Shown here: in pieces, positions 17,056-25,354 of the stretch
Numbering within the stretch: position 1 is the stretch's first letter
Layout of the letters: every line of letters begins with the position of its first letter
Origin: Macondimonas sp045864775
GTDB lineage: Bacteria > Pseudomonadota > Gammaproteobacteria > UBA5335
Length of the DNA: 64,000 nucleotides
Assembly: GCA_045864775.1 (NCBI GenBank)
Contig: BTVR01000002.1
Coordinates: 1-64,000, forward strand
Direction: 5' to 3'
Made by a program: the position numbers and the translations under genes
Notes under the pieces: model-generated
Seen by the model: the letters and a program-made list of their open reading frames with translations, nothing else
Told to the model about the DNA's origin: nothing
The model's database searches: none

Positions 17056-17835
17056 TCAAGCGGCGTAGGTGCGTTCCAGATAAGCGAGGATGTCGGCCGA
17101 CTCCAGCATGTGCACGCCGGTGTTGGGATCCTCCAGATAGGGCACCTGCATGTGGCCGGTGCGGCGGAAATGCGCCTCCCGCTTGCCGCCGGGCACGGGT
17201 TTGAATGGCCCGCCCTGGACGCGCCGGGCCGCCGGCCCCATTTCCTGCCAGCGTTCCTTGCCGACATTGTGCAGGACATAGGGCAGTTCCAGCTCCGTCA
17301 GGCGCTCGCGCACCAGCCGCGAATAAGGACTGGATTCGAAACTCCACAAGTGCAGCAATTGCTCCGGCCTCCGGGCCGGCCGCTCCTGAATCCCGCGCAG
17401 GCCGCGCACCACGCTTCCCAGGCTGTTGCCGATTTGCTTGAGGAGGACGCCCCGGTAATAGGCCGGCACCTCGCGCCCGTCGTAAGTGCGAAAGAGGTAG
17501 GCCACGATCGCCTCGGATTCATACATCCGGGTGTCGGTGTTGGGGTCGACCAGATAGGGAAACTGCGCCTCGCCGCCCAGTGCCAAGACTTCGGGACGAA
17601 AGCGCGTGCCGCCCTTGGGGCAGGGATAGATTTCCGCATCCAGGTGCAACGCAGTCAGGGCCTCGCGCACGGCTCGGCAATAGGGGCAACCCTCCATATC
17701 ATAGAGCTTGAGCAATCGGCCCGGGGCCGGCGCCTGGACAGACGACGCGATCACGCTGGTGCCCCGCCACAGGCCGAGCGTGGACGACAGCACTGAACCC
17801 AGCACATTGACCTGATGCGTCACGAAATTCGGCAT
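17056..17835 (-). CDS. Tandem glutaredoxin/GST N-terminal domain protein
   Basis: 259 residues from the ATG at 17835, which has a CGGAG site upstream; the frame is open further 5'. Two thioredoxin-like GST_N domains stand in tandem. The first (about 40-130) has LYDMEGCPYCRAVREAL, a CxxC redox pair, and QFPYLVDPNT. The second (about 160-259) has LWSFESSPYSRLVRERL, where both Cys are replaced by Ser, and QVPYLEDPNTG. One active and one degenerate half suggest a redox or glutathione-binding role. Substrate unknown. Confidence 0.75.
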   Translation of the reverse strand: MPNFVTHQVNVLGSVLSSTLGLWRGTSVIASSVQAPAPGRLLKLYDMEGCPYCRAVREALTALHLDAEIYPCPKGGTRFRPEVLALGGEAQFPYLVDPNTDTRMYESEAIVAYLFRTYDGREVPAYYRGVLLKQIGNSLGSVVRGLRGIQERPARRPEQLLHLWSFESSPYSRLVRERLTELELPYVLHNVGKERWQEMGPAARRVQGGPFKPVPGGKREAHFRRTGHMQVPYLEDPNTGVHMLESADILAYLERTYAA

Positions 17836-18009
17836 GGGGGCTCCGGAGGTGAGGGATGATCGCAAATTACTGCATCAAGGCTTCGACTGCCGAGCCTTCC
17901 GGGGAGTTCGAACCGTAGCCTTGGGCCGTAGCATGCCGTGTGGGAAAGCGTCGCTTCATCCTATGCCCCATTATCTGGAACACGAGGTTGATGGCTGCTC
18001 ACACCGGCC

Positions 18010-18789
18010 TCAAGCATCATCGAATGGGACAAACCCGACGAGCACCGGGGCATGGTCGGAGGGGCGTTCCCAGCTCCGCGGCGTAGCATCCACGCGGCTT
18101 TCCACGCACCGCTCCGCCAGCGCAGGGCTGACCAGGATCAGGTCGATACGCAAGCCACGCTTGCGGCGAAATGCCATCATCCGGTAGTCCCACCAGCTAT
18201 AGATGCCGCCGCCCTGCTCATGCAGGCGCAGGCTGTCGGTGAGCCCCAGATCGAGCAGGCGCTGCAAGGCGGCGCGTTCCGGCTCGCTGCACAGCACTTG
18301 TCCGGCCCAGGCGGCCGGATCGTGCACGTCCCGGTCATCGGGCGCGATGTTGAAATCCCCCACCACCGCCAGATATGGATGCTCCGCCAGTTCGGCTTGC
18401 AGGTAGTCGCGCAGTCGCGCCAGCCACGCGAGCTTGTAGACGTATTTGTCGCTGTCCACCGACTGGCCGTTGGGCACATAGAGATTGATCAGCCGCAGCG
18501 GGCCGATGGTGCAGGCCAGCACGCGCTGCTGCGGATCCTCGAAGCCGGGCAGGCCGGTGCGCACAGCCGTCATCGGCAGCCGGCTGAGCACCGCCACCCC
18601 GTTGTAGGCCGACTGGCCGGCGAACACCGCCGCGTAACCAGCCTCCCGCAGGGCATCGACCGGAAACAGGCCATCCGTCAGCTTGGTCTCCTGCAGCGCC
18701 AGCGCGTCCACGGGATGCTCCCGCAGCCAGTCGAGCACGTGTGGCAGGCGCACTTTCAGCGAATTGACGTTCCAGCTCGCGATCTGCAT
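18010..18789 (-). CDS. xthA: Exodeoxyribonuclease III
   Basis: AP endonuclease and 3'-5' exonuclease for base-excision repair. It has 259 residues with the family motifs SWNVNSLKVRL, LALQETKL (metal-binding Glu), YNGVAVLSR, GDFNIAPDDRDVHDP, RIDLILVS and the catalytic SDHAPVLV at the C-terminus. It is monocistronic as far as can be seen and runs divergently from the KAP NTPase gene. Confidence 0.95.
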   Translation of the reverse strand: MQIASWNVNSLKVRLPHVLDWLREHPVDALALQETKLTDGLFPVDALREAGYAAVFAGQSAYNGVAVLSRLPMTAVRTGLPGFEDPQQRVLACTIGPLRLINLYVPNGQSVDSDKYVYKLAWLARLRDYLQAELAEHPYLAVVGDFNIAPDDRDVHDPAAWAGQVLCSEPERAALQRLLDLGLTDSLRLHEQGGGIYSWWDYRMMAFRRKRGLRIDLILVSPALAERCVESRVDATPRSWERPSDHAPVLVGFVPFDDA

Positions 18790-18987
18790 GGGTGTTCCGG
18801 ATGCGTCGGGCGTTGGCCGATGGGAGATGAGCGCGACTTTCGGCGCCGGCTCACTCTACACCAATCGGGCTACTCGCCCCAATGAGGGCTGCGGCCGTCG
18901 TTTCGACCCGCGCTGCTAGACTGGCGAGTCGATTGATCGCTCCGTCTGTGGCGATTTCAAGGGCCTATGAAATAAGGGGAGAAGACC

Positions 18988-19440
18988 ATGGGGGATCTGT
19001 CAAACGGCCGCGATGCCACACCCGACGTCGCGATGACGGTCTTGTCCGCGGATCGGCCCTGCAATGATCCCAAAGACGATCTTTTCGGGCATGCACCCTT
19101 CGCGCGTCACTTGGCCAAGAGTATCCGCTGCCACCGAGGCGGCGATGGTCTGGTGATTGCCCTGCATGGCCCCTGGGGTTCTGGCAAGACGACGATCCTG
19201 AACTATGTGTGTCACTACCTCGAAGCGGAGAAAACTGAAGACGCTGACCCGCCCGTCGTGGTGCATTTCAATCCCTGGTGGTTTTCCGGCCGCGAGGATC
19301 TGGCTCAGACATTCCTGCGGCAACTCCAGGCGGCGCTGCCGGCAAAAAACGCCAAATCAAGCGGCTTGGCGAATTACTGGACAAGTACGGTGAAAGTCTC
19401 GGAGGTTTTGTCGGAGCAGCGGTCGATGCGACGGGGATGA
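18988..19440 (+). CDS. KAP-family P-loop NTPase, N-terminal frame (frameshifted gene)
   Basis: Zero-frame product of 150 residues, starting at an ATG behind a GGGGAG site. It carries the KAP N-terminus: DPKDDLFGHAPFARHLAK, Walker A GPWGSGKTT at 61-69 and VVHFNPWWFSGRED. The real family sequence leaves this frame at the A6 run at 19344-19349 and continues one base back; the last 30 or so residues here are out-of-frame filler. Joined by a -1 shift, the two frames give about 726 residues, a normal KAP length. KAP NTPases are often accessory and some act in phage defence. Confidence 0.75.
   Translation: MGDLSNGRDATPDVAMTVLSADRPCNDPKDDLFGHAPFARHLAKSIRCHRGGDGLVIALHGPWGSGKTTILNYVCHYLEAEKTEDADPPVVVHFNPWWFSGREDLAQTFLRQLQAALPAKNAKSSGLANYWTSTVKVSEVLSEQRSMRRG
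19344..19350 (+). promoter_or_regulatory. A_AAA_AAC slippery heptamer (putative -1 frameshift site)
   Basis: The zero-frame codons GCA AAA AAC form the canonical X_XXY_YYZ heptamer exactly where the KAP homology switches to the -1 frame. A short inverted repeat follows at once (GCCAA 19351-19355 with TTGGC 19366-19370). It is weaker and closer than classical stimulators. One extra A would also restore the frame, so a homopolymer error or a true mutation is equally possible. Confidence 0.4.
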
Positions 19441-21167
19441 CAGGAGGTTACGCCAAAGATGCAGGCAAGAGTGTTGGGCGAGTGTTGCAGAGAAAGCCGA
19501 AGGATGTCCCTGCCTTGAAAGCCCAGATTGCAGACGAGTTGCGCGAAGCGAAGGTCCGCATCCTGGTCATCATCGACGACATCGACCGCCTGGATCACGA
19601 CGAGGTGCGCCAGCTTTTCACCGTCATCAAGGCGCTGGCCGATTTCCCCTTTGTCACCTACCTGCTCGCCTTTGATCGCGAGGCTGCCGTTCAGGCCATC
19701 GAACGCGACAGCGGCCTGCCCGGCGCGCGTTACCTCGAAAAGATCATTCAGGTTCCCTTCGAGATCCCGCTCATCGATCGCACCACGCTTCGCGATGTGG
19801 TGCTTCGGCGCTTGGACGAAAGAGTGTTGAATTGCGTACCGGAAGATGCTGTCGATCCAGGCCACGGCGCAGCGGTCCTTGTCGGCGGGATCGAGCGACT
19901 GGTTTGCGTGCCGCGCGATGTCGTCCGTCTCGTAAACACACTCTCGGTCACCTTTCCGGCCGTGGCCGGTGAGGTAAATCCGGTTGATTTCATCGCCATC
20001 GAGATGCTTCGGGTTTTCCTGCCGGAGCTCTACGACACCATTCGTTTGAATGAAGAAAAGTTCACGGGGTCACGTGCGGAGTCTGGAGCAGCAACGTCGG
20101 TCGAGAGTGGGTTTCACGAGCGATGGGCCAGCGAATTGCCTGAACCATTGCGCGACGGCATGCGGGAGATGATGGGGCGCCTTTTTCCGAAGATCGCGGC
20201 TGTCAGCCATTCGGGTGGCCCGCCATTGGAATGGCGCCGTGATCTTCGGATTTGCCATCCGGATCTGTTTCACATTTATTTTCGACTTTCGCTATTGCCC
20301 GGCGCGGTGAGTCACGGGGAAGTGATGAAGCTCATCGCGGCCATCGCGGTACCGGAGAATTTCAAGGACATCCTGCTGCGCGCGAAAGCGGAAATCGCCA
20401 TTGGCGGAATCTCGAAGTCGCGGGCCTTGATCGATCGGTTGCGGGATCACGTCATATCGAACATAGCAGAGGCCGACGTTCCCAGCTTCATCGCGCAGCT
20501 TCTGGATATCGGCGATGAGCTGATCGGCCCGGAACCGATCCATCAGCGGTTTTATGCACTGGATGAGGAGTTGATGAGCGATCTGGTATGCCGTTCGCTC
20601 AAGCCCTTGGCAGCCGAAGAGCGTATCGGTGTGCTTTTTCGAGCCATCGAGAGCGGGCACGCACTCGTGATCCAGGAATGCGTGCTGCATGAGCTCGATC
20701 CCGCGACGACATCCGGCGCCGGCGGGGAGGCATTGATCGGCGCCAATGATCTCGAACGGCTCAAGAAGTTGTGGTGCGGGCGGGTGCAGGCGCTGTCAGC
20801 TCAGCGTGTCTTCTTGACGCGCCCGAGATTGCCCGGGACGCTGGCCAGCTGGGGGCAATGGGGCGACGCCGCCGCGCCACGGCGCTGGTGTGAAGCGGTG
20901 GCATCGACGGACGCCGGCTTGCTCGAGCTGCTGAAACAGCTTCTTCAGCAGAATGTCGTATTCGGCGGCAACGGGCCAGCTCGACAGCGTCCCCGACTGA
21001 ATCCGAAGTGGCTTGAACCCTATTTGGATACGCGCCTTTGTTTCGAGCGGTTGTTGCAATTGCGCGATGGCGGCGCGATCCCATCCGAGTTTCAGCCCGC
21101 CGCGGATCAGTTCATCCACGAATACGAACTGCTGGCGCAGGGCAAAAATCCAGATGTTCCCCGATGA
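19347..21167 (+). CDS. KAP-family P-loop NTPase, C-terminal frame (frameshifted gene)
   Basis: Continuation of the KAP NTPase in the -1 frame. It carries KRLGELLDKYGES, Walker B ILVIIDDIDRLDHDEV, FPFVTYLLAFDREAAV, ARYLEKIIQVPFEIP and VPRDVVRLVNTL, all standard KAP signatures, then a C-terminal helical region of about 380 residues of unknown role. It has no membrane segment of the kind many KAP proteins carry between Walker A and B. An independent start in this frame (GTG/ATG near 19278) would give an ATPase without a P-loop, so it is very likely translated only as a fusion, or is a pseudogene. Confidence 0.75.
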   Translation, partial: KRQIKRLGELLDKYGESLGGFVGAAVDATGMTGGYAKDAGKSVGRVLQRKPKDVPALKAQIADELREAKVRILVIIDDIDRLDHDEVRQLFTVIKALADFPFVTYLLAFDREAAVQAIERDSGLPGARYLEKIIQVPFEIPLIDRTTLRDVVLRRLDERVLNCVPEDAVDPGHGAAVLVGGIERLVCVPRDVVRLVNTLSVTFPAVAGEVNPVDFIAIEMLRVFLPELYDTIRLNEEKFTGSRAESGAATSVESGFHERWASELPEPLRDGMREMMGRLFPKIAAVSHSGGPPLEWRRDLRICHPDLFHIYFRLSLLPGAVSHGEVMKLIAAIAVPENFKDILLRAKAEIAIGGISKSRALIDRLRDHVISNIAEADVPSFIAQLLDIGDELIGPEPIHQRFYALDEELMSDLVCRSLKPLAAEERIGVLFRAIESGHALVIQECVLHELDPATTSGAGGEALIGANDLERLKKLWCGRVQALSAQRVFLTRPRLPGTLASWGQWGDAAAPRRWCEAVASTDAGLLELLKQLLQQNVVFGGNGPARQRPRLNPKWLEPYLDTRLCFERLLQLRDGGAIPSEFQPAADQFIHEYELLAQGKNPDVPR

Positions 21168-21218
21168 CTTTTTGAAGCCGAGGCAGGCTCTTCTGGATGT
21201 TGGCGGCCGTAGCGGCGC

Positions 21219-21788
21219 TCAGGGCGACGCGCGGGCCGACCATTGCGCCCGCGAAAGGCGGTAGAGGACAAGCCGTCGCAACGGGCTGTCCGGCGCGATG
21301 GCCGGATGGTCGAACGGTTCGTGGGCATCGCGCATGCCCAGGCGCGTCATGACCGCTCGCGAGCGCTGGTTGCCGACCGCGGTAAAGGCGACGATCTCGG
21401 TCAGCGCGAGCCGCTCGAAGCCGAAATTCCGCGCGCAGAGCGCCGCTTCGGTAGCGAAACCCTGCCGCCAATGCGCGTGAGCGAAGCGCCAGCCAATTTC
21501 CACGCAGGGCGAACAAGGCAGCTCGGCCGACGGGACATTCAGGCCGGTCATGCCCAGAAACGCGCCGGTCTGCCGGTGTTCGACCGCCCAGAATCCCCAG
21601 CCCTGCGTGTCGATGAGCCGTTGGCAGCGATCGGCCAGGGCATTGCTGGCCGCGCGGTCGAGCACGGTGGGGAAATATTCCATGACGCGGGGATCGGCAT
21701 TGAGCGCGGCGAACGGCGCCCGATCCGCTGGCCGCCATGGGCGCAGCAAGAGGCGCGGCGTGGTGAGCACGATCGGCGCGATCCTCAT
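21219..21788 (-). CDS. GNAT family N-acetyltransferase (RimJ/RimL-like)
   Basis: 189 residues of the acetyltransferase-3 type that acetylate protein N-termini or small amines with acetyl-CoA. Typical features are TPRLLLRPWRPADRAPF at the start, EIGWRFAHAHWRQGFATEA with the acetyl-CoA loop, and VGNQRSRAVMTRLGM. It lies 30 bases after bufC on the same strand and may belong to that operon. The substrate cannot be inferred. Confidence 0.85.
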   Translation of the reverse strand: MRIAPIVLTTPRLLLRPWRPADRAPFAALNADPRVMEYFPTVLDRAASNALADRCQRLIDTQGWGFWAVEHRQTGAFLGMTGLNVPSAELPCSPCVEIGWRFAHAHWRQGFATEAALCARNFGFERLALTEIVAFTAVGNQRSRAVMTRLGMRDAHEPFDHPAIAPDSPLRRLVLYRLSRAQWSARASP

Positions 21789-21818
21789 CTCGGCCTCTTC
21801 ACCCGCAAGAGAAGCTCA

Positions 21819-22583
21819 TCATGTCGGTGGTTGCATGGATATCAGTGCGCGGGCGCGGATCAGGGCGGCCAGCGTGGCAGGCAGGTCGAGGTGCAGCCCC
21901 GCTTCGTCCACGGCCGCGATGGCGGCGGCCAGCGGCAGTCCGTCGAGCAGGGCGGCGGCGAACGCGCCACCCGCCGTGTCGATGGGGATCACTGCTACGT
22001 CCAGATCCGGGCGCACGATCCACGCGCTTTCACCCTGATCGGGGTCGATCAGCGCGAGGTCTCCCGCGCCCTGATGCGCCGCCCAGATCGCGACGGCGGC
22101 GTAGTCCGAGCGCAGCACGGCAAACGACGGATGCAATCGCAGGCGCCAGGCGCCGAGGTCCGGTTGCTCGGCCAGGAGGGCTGCGATGCGCGCGGCGGGC
22201 AGCGGCTCGGCATCGGCGGCATGCAGCGCCACCACGCGCAGCCACTCCAGGCGTGCGACATCGGGCAGGTAGGGCAGCGTCCCGGCCGGGGCGAAGCCCG
22301 CGATGAAATCCGCGAACCCCGCGCCGTACTCGGCCATCACCGGGCTTTGCGGCGGCCGCGCCCGCACGAAGCACTGGCCCATGGCGCGGAAGAAGGCATC
22401 GCCGACCAGTTCACGCGTGACCGGAAAGGTGTCGGCGAGCACACCCAGCAGCGAGACCATGACGTTGTTGCGATAGACCGCCAGACGCACGGCGGGGTCC
22501 GAGCCGTTCCAGGTCGAGAGGTCGGCTGGCGGCGGTCGCTCGGGATCGAGCAGCGCGCGGGCGAATTCGGGCTGATCGATCAT
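21819..22583 (-). CDS. bufC: BufC/HvfC-type partner protein (DUF2063)
   Basis: 254 residues. The N-terminal DUF2063 region has VRLAVYRNNVMVSLLGVLADTFPVTRELVGD; such proteins were once called putative DNA-binding but act as partners of DUF692/MNIO enzymes in RiPP modification. The C-terminal part is the usual variable half. It overlaps bufB by 4 bases, so the two are translationally coupled. No precursor gene is adjacent. Confidence 0.8.
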   Translation of the reverse strand: MIDQPEFARALLDPERPPPADLSTWNGSDPAVRLAVYRNNVMVSLLGVLADTFPVTRELVGDAFFRAMGQCFVRARPPQSPVMAEYGAGFADFIAGFAPAGTLPYLPDVARLEWLRVVALHAADAEPLPAARIAALLAEQPDLGAWRLRLHPSFAVLRSDYAAVAIWAAHQGAGDLALIDPDQGESAWIVRPDLDVAVIPIDTAGGAFAAALLDGLPLAAAIAAVDEAGLHLDLPATLAALIRARALISMQPPT

Positions 22584-23467
22584 GCGTGGTGCACCCGTGC
22601 AGCGCCCCGCGCGGCTTGCAGGATGCGCTGGGCCTGGCGCGCTTCCGCGAGAAGCACCTCCAGCGCCGGGATGTCATGGTCCCGTTCGATCAGCGTGGGC
22701 ACGGGGCCGAGCTGCGCGATGGCCTGGGCATACAGATCCCAGACGGCGGTGGCGACCGGCGCGCCGTGGTTGTCGATGAGCAGGGGATCGCCGGCGCCGT
22801 CCACGGCTGCGGCATGGCCGGCCAGGTGGATTTCGCCGACCGCCTGCAGCGGCAGGGCGGCGAGTTCGGCCAGCGGATCGCGGCGGTGGTTCGTGCAGGA
22901 GACAAAAAGATTGTTCACGTCGAGCAGCAGCCCGCAGCCGGTGCGACGGACGATCGCGGTGATGAAGTCCGCCTCGGACAGCGTCGAGGCGCGACTCTCG
23001 AGGTAGGTGGCCGGATTTTCCAGCAGCATGCGCCGGCCCAGGCGCTCCTGGACGTGGTCGACGTGATCGCAGACCCGCGCCAGCGTGGCGGCGTCGTAGA
23101 CCACCGGCAACAGATCGTTCAGGCACACGGCGCCGTGCCGTGACCAGGCCAGATGCTCGGAAAACCACTCGGGCTGGTAGCGCGCCAGCACGGCCGCCAG
23201 ACGCTCGAGGTGCGCGGCATCGAGGTCGCCGCCGCCGATCGACAGGCCGACCCCGTGCACCGACAGGGCGTAGTGCTCGCGGATGCGGCCGAGATAGTGG
23301 TGAAACGGGCCGCCCGCGCCCATGTAGTTCTCGGCGTGGATTTCAAAGAATCCGAGCGCGGGGCGCTGGCCCAGAATCTGTTCGAAATGCTGGGGTTTCA
23401 GCCCCAATCCGGTGCCGCCGGCACGGGCCGCTCGCCATGAAGCAAGGGGATGGGAAGAGATCGTCAT
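22580..23467 (-). CDS. bufB: MNIO-family (DUF692) enzyme BufB/HvfB
   Basis: 295 residues from the ATG at 23467. TIM-barrel multinuclear non-heme iron oxidative enzyme; known members modify Cys, Asp or Asn in ribosomal peptides, including bufferin-type metallophores. Metal-ligand motifs are visible: FFEIHAENYMG, SEHLAWSRH, LLENPATYL, LLDVNNLFVS, EIHLAGH and LIERDHDIP. It overlaps bufC. The usual DUF2282-type precursor (signal peptide plus conserved Cys pairs) is not seen upstream or anywhere else in the window. Confidence 0.88.
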   Translation of the reverse strand: MTISSHPLASWRAARAGGTGLGLKPQHFEQILGQRPALGFFEIHAENYMGAGGPFHHYLGRIREHYALSVHGVGLSIGGGDLDAAHLERLAAVLARYQPEWFSEHLAWSRHGAVCLNDLLPVVYDAATLARVCDHVDHVQERLGRRMLLENPATYLESRASTLSEADFITAIVRRTGCGLLLDVNNLFVSCTNHRRDPLAELAALPLQAVGEIHLAGHAAAVDGAGDPLLIDNHGAPVATAVWDLYAQAIAQLGPVPTLIERDHDIPALEVLLAEARQAQRILQAARGAARVHHA

Positions 23468-23486
23468 GGACTGTTCCGCCTGAGTG

Positions 23487-23576
23487 TCAAGCCTGAATGT
23501 ATTCCTTTTCCGATGGGGCGACGAGGGCCATGGCGCGTGCGCCTGACGCAAGCCGGCCTTTATGATGAAGCGGCAT
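23487..23576 (-). CDS. Possible 29-codon leader ORF upstream of bufB
   Basis: ATG at 23576 behind AGAAGG with 4-base spacing; stop 19 bases before the bufB ATG. The peptide (MPLHHKGRLASGARAMALV then APSEKEYIQA) has no Cys, Asp or signal peptide, so it is unlike known MNIO substrates. It could be a leader peptide, or chance in the yghU promoter region. Confidence 0.2.
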   Translation of the reverse strand: MPLHHKGRLASGARAMALVAPSEKEYIQA

Positions 23577-23619
23577 TTTTCCTTCTGATTCGTGTTCCCA
23601 TCCCCGAGGAGCCCCCGCG

Positions 23620-24471
23620 ATGAGCGACGAGAAATCCACCGAGTACACCCCGCCCAAGGTCTGGAAATGGGAAGGGCAGAGTGGGGGGCGCTCCGGCGCC
23701 TTGAACCGCCCCGTTGCTGGCCCCACCCATGAGCGAGAGCTGCCGGTCGGCCGGCATCCGCATCAGCTCTATTCCCTCGCCACGCCGAACGGCGTGAAAG
23801 TCACCGTCATGTTCGAGGAACTCCTGGAACTCGGCATTGCCGGCGCGGAGTACGATGCCTGGCCCATCGATATCCTGAAGGGCGATCAATTCTCCAGCGG
23901 CTTCGTCGCGGTCAACCCCAATTCCAAGATTCCCGCCCTGCTGGACATCAGCACACCCACTCCCACCCGCGTGTTCGAGTCCGGCGCGATCCTCGTCTAT
24001 CTCGCGGAAAAGTTCGGCGCCTTTTTGCCCGCAGCCGGCGCCGATCGGGCCGAATGTCTCTCCTGGCTGTTCTGGCAGGTCGGCAGCGCGCCCTTCCTCG
24101 GCGGCGGCTTCGGCCATTTCTATGCGTATGCGCCGGTCAAGCTGGAATACCCGATCGACCGCTACGCGATGGAGGTCAAGCGCCAGCTCGACGTGCTCAA
24201 CCGCAATCTCGCTCACCGCCGCTACCTCATCGGCGATGCCTACACCATCGCTGACATGGCGGTTCACGCGTGGTATGGCGCGCTGGTGCTCGACAATCTG
24301 TATGAGGCGGGCGAGTTCCTGCAGGTGCACAGCTTTTCGCACGTGTTGCGCTGGGCCCAGGACATCGCCGCACGGCCCGCCGTCCAGCGCGGGCGGCGCG
24401 TCAATCGCACCTGGGGACCGGAGGCCGAGCGTGTGCCCGAGCGTCACGGACCGGAGGATTTCCATCGCTGA
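23620..24471 (+). CDS. yghU: Glutathione-dependent disulfide-bond oxidoreductase YghU
   Basis: 283-residue Nu-class GST-like protein that reduces disulfides with two bound glutathiones. The N-terminal tail ends in LNRPVAGPTHERELPVGRH, a YghU/YfcG trait. The GST_N domain has YSLATPNGVKVTVMFEEL, NPNSKIPALLD and FESGAILVYLAEKFG; the GST_C domain follows with YLIGDAYTIADMAVHAWYG. It is divergent from bufB with about 150 bases between. Confidence 0.92.
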   Translation: MSDEKSTEYTPPKVWKWEGQSGGRSGALNRPVAGPTHERELPVGRHPHQLYSLATPNGVKVTVMFEELLELGIAGAEYDAWPIDILKGDQFSSGFVAVNPNSKIPALLDISTPTPTRVFESGAILVYLAEKFGAFLPAAGADRAECLSWLFWQVGSAPFLGGGFGHFYAYAPVKLEYPIDRYAMEVKRQLDVLNRNLAHRRYLIGDAYTIADMAVHAWYGALVLDNLYEAGEFLQVHSFSHVLRWAQDIAARPAVQRGRRVNRTWGPEAERVPERHGPEDFHR

Positions 24472-24580
24472 AAGAGTGCGGTTCGTGGCCGCTCCATGCG
24501 GCCCGCTGAGCCCAGCCCTCCGTCGATCAGGCCGTGTCGTTCCCGAGAATGTGCAGTCCGCGGTGTCTTGCCGGCGCTGG

Positions 24581-24994
24581 TCAATGGGCGCCGAACAGCC
24601 GGGCGTGTTCGATCTTGATGCAGCGATCCATCACCGAATCGAGCCCCGCTGCGCGCGCCACGCGGTCGGCCTCGGTGTTGGCGATGCCGAGCTGCTGCCA
24701 CAGGCAACGGGCCCCGATGGCCACGGCCTCCTGCGCGACAGGCAGGACGTCCTCCGTGCGCCGAAAGACGTTCACCAGATCGACGGCGTGAGGGATGTCG
24801 GTGAGGCGCGCGTAGCAAGGTTCGTCGAGCACCGACGCCAAGCCCGGATGGACCGGCACGATGCGGTAGCCGTGCTGCTGCAGGTAGCGGGCGACCTGGT
24901 GGCTCGCCCGGTGCTCCTTGGCCGACAGGCCCACCACCGCGATGGTGCGGCACTCGGTCAGGATGCGGCGAAGGTCGGCGGTCAGCTCCGTCAT
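24581..24994 (-). CDS. CoA-binding protein (YccU-like)
   Basis: 137 residues from the ATG at 24994 behind AAGGAT; the longer open frame upstream is not supported. It is a Rossmann CoA_binding_2 domain with TIAVVGLSAKEHRASHQVA, YLQQHGYRIVPVHP and a late LWQQLGIANTEA. Related proteins bind CoA, but their role is unknown. It stands alone between yghU (convergent) and the HAD gene (divergent). Confidence 0.85.
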   Translation of the reverse strand: MTELTADLRRILTECRTIAVVGLSAKEHRASHQVARYLQQHGYRIVPVHPGLASVLDEPCYARLTDIPHAVDLVNVFRRTEDVLPVAQEAVAIGARCLWQQLGIANTEADRVARAAGLDSVMDRCIKIEHARLFGAH

Positions 24995-25354
24995 GGGGAT
25001 ATCCTTGGTTTCCGGGCGGAGGGGCCGCAGCTTGACGACGATGCGCTCAGTGCCGCGGCATGGCGGGATCGGACCGGCATCGCCGCCGTCAGACGCCGGT
25101 TCGATGACGGCGTTGACCACAATGGTGGAAGTTCGCAGGCCTGCGATCAAGCCGGGTTGGCGTGCCGGGCGTCGGCCACGCCGCGAGCCGCCGCAAGCGC
25201 CGGGTCTTGCGGCGACGGCGGTCCATCAACCACCCCGCCGGTGTCACGAACGGGCACGGCCTTTGCCTCTCATCGGGTAGCGTGCTCGGCGGATCGGCTG
25301 ACTGACGGCGAAAGCGCGCATGCCCACAGCGCCGCCCAAACGGAGGGTTGAAGA

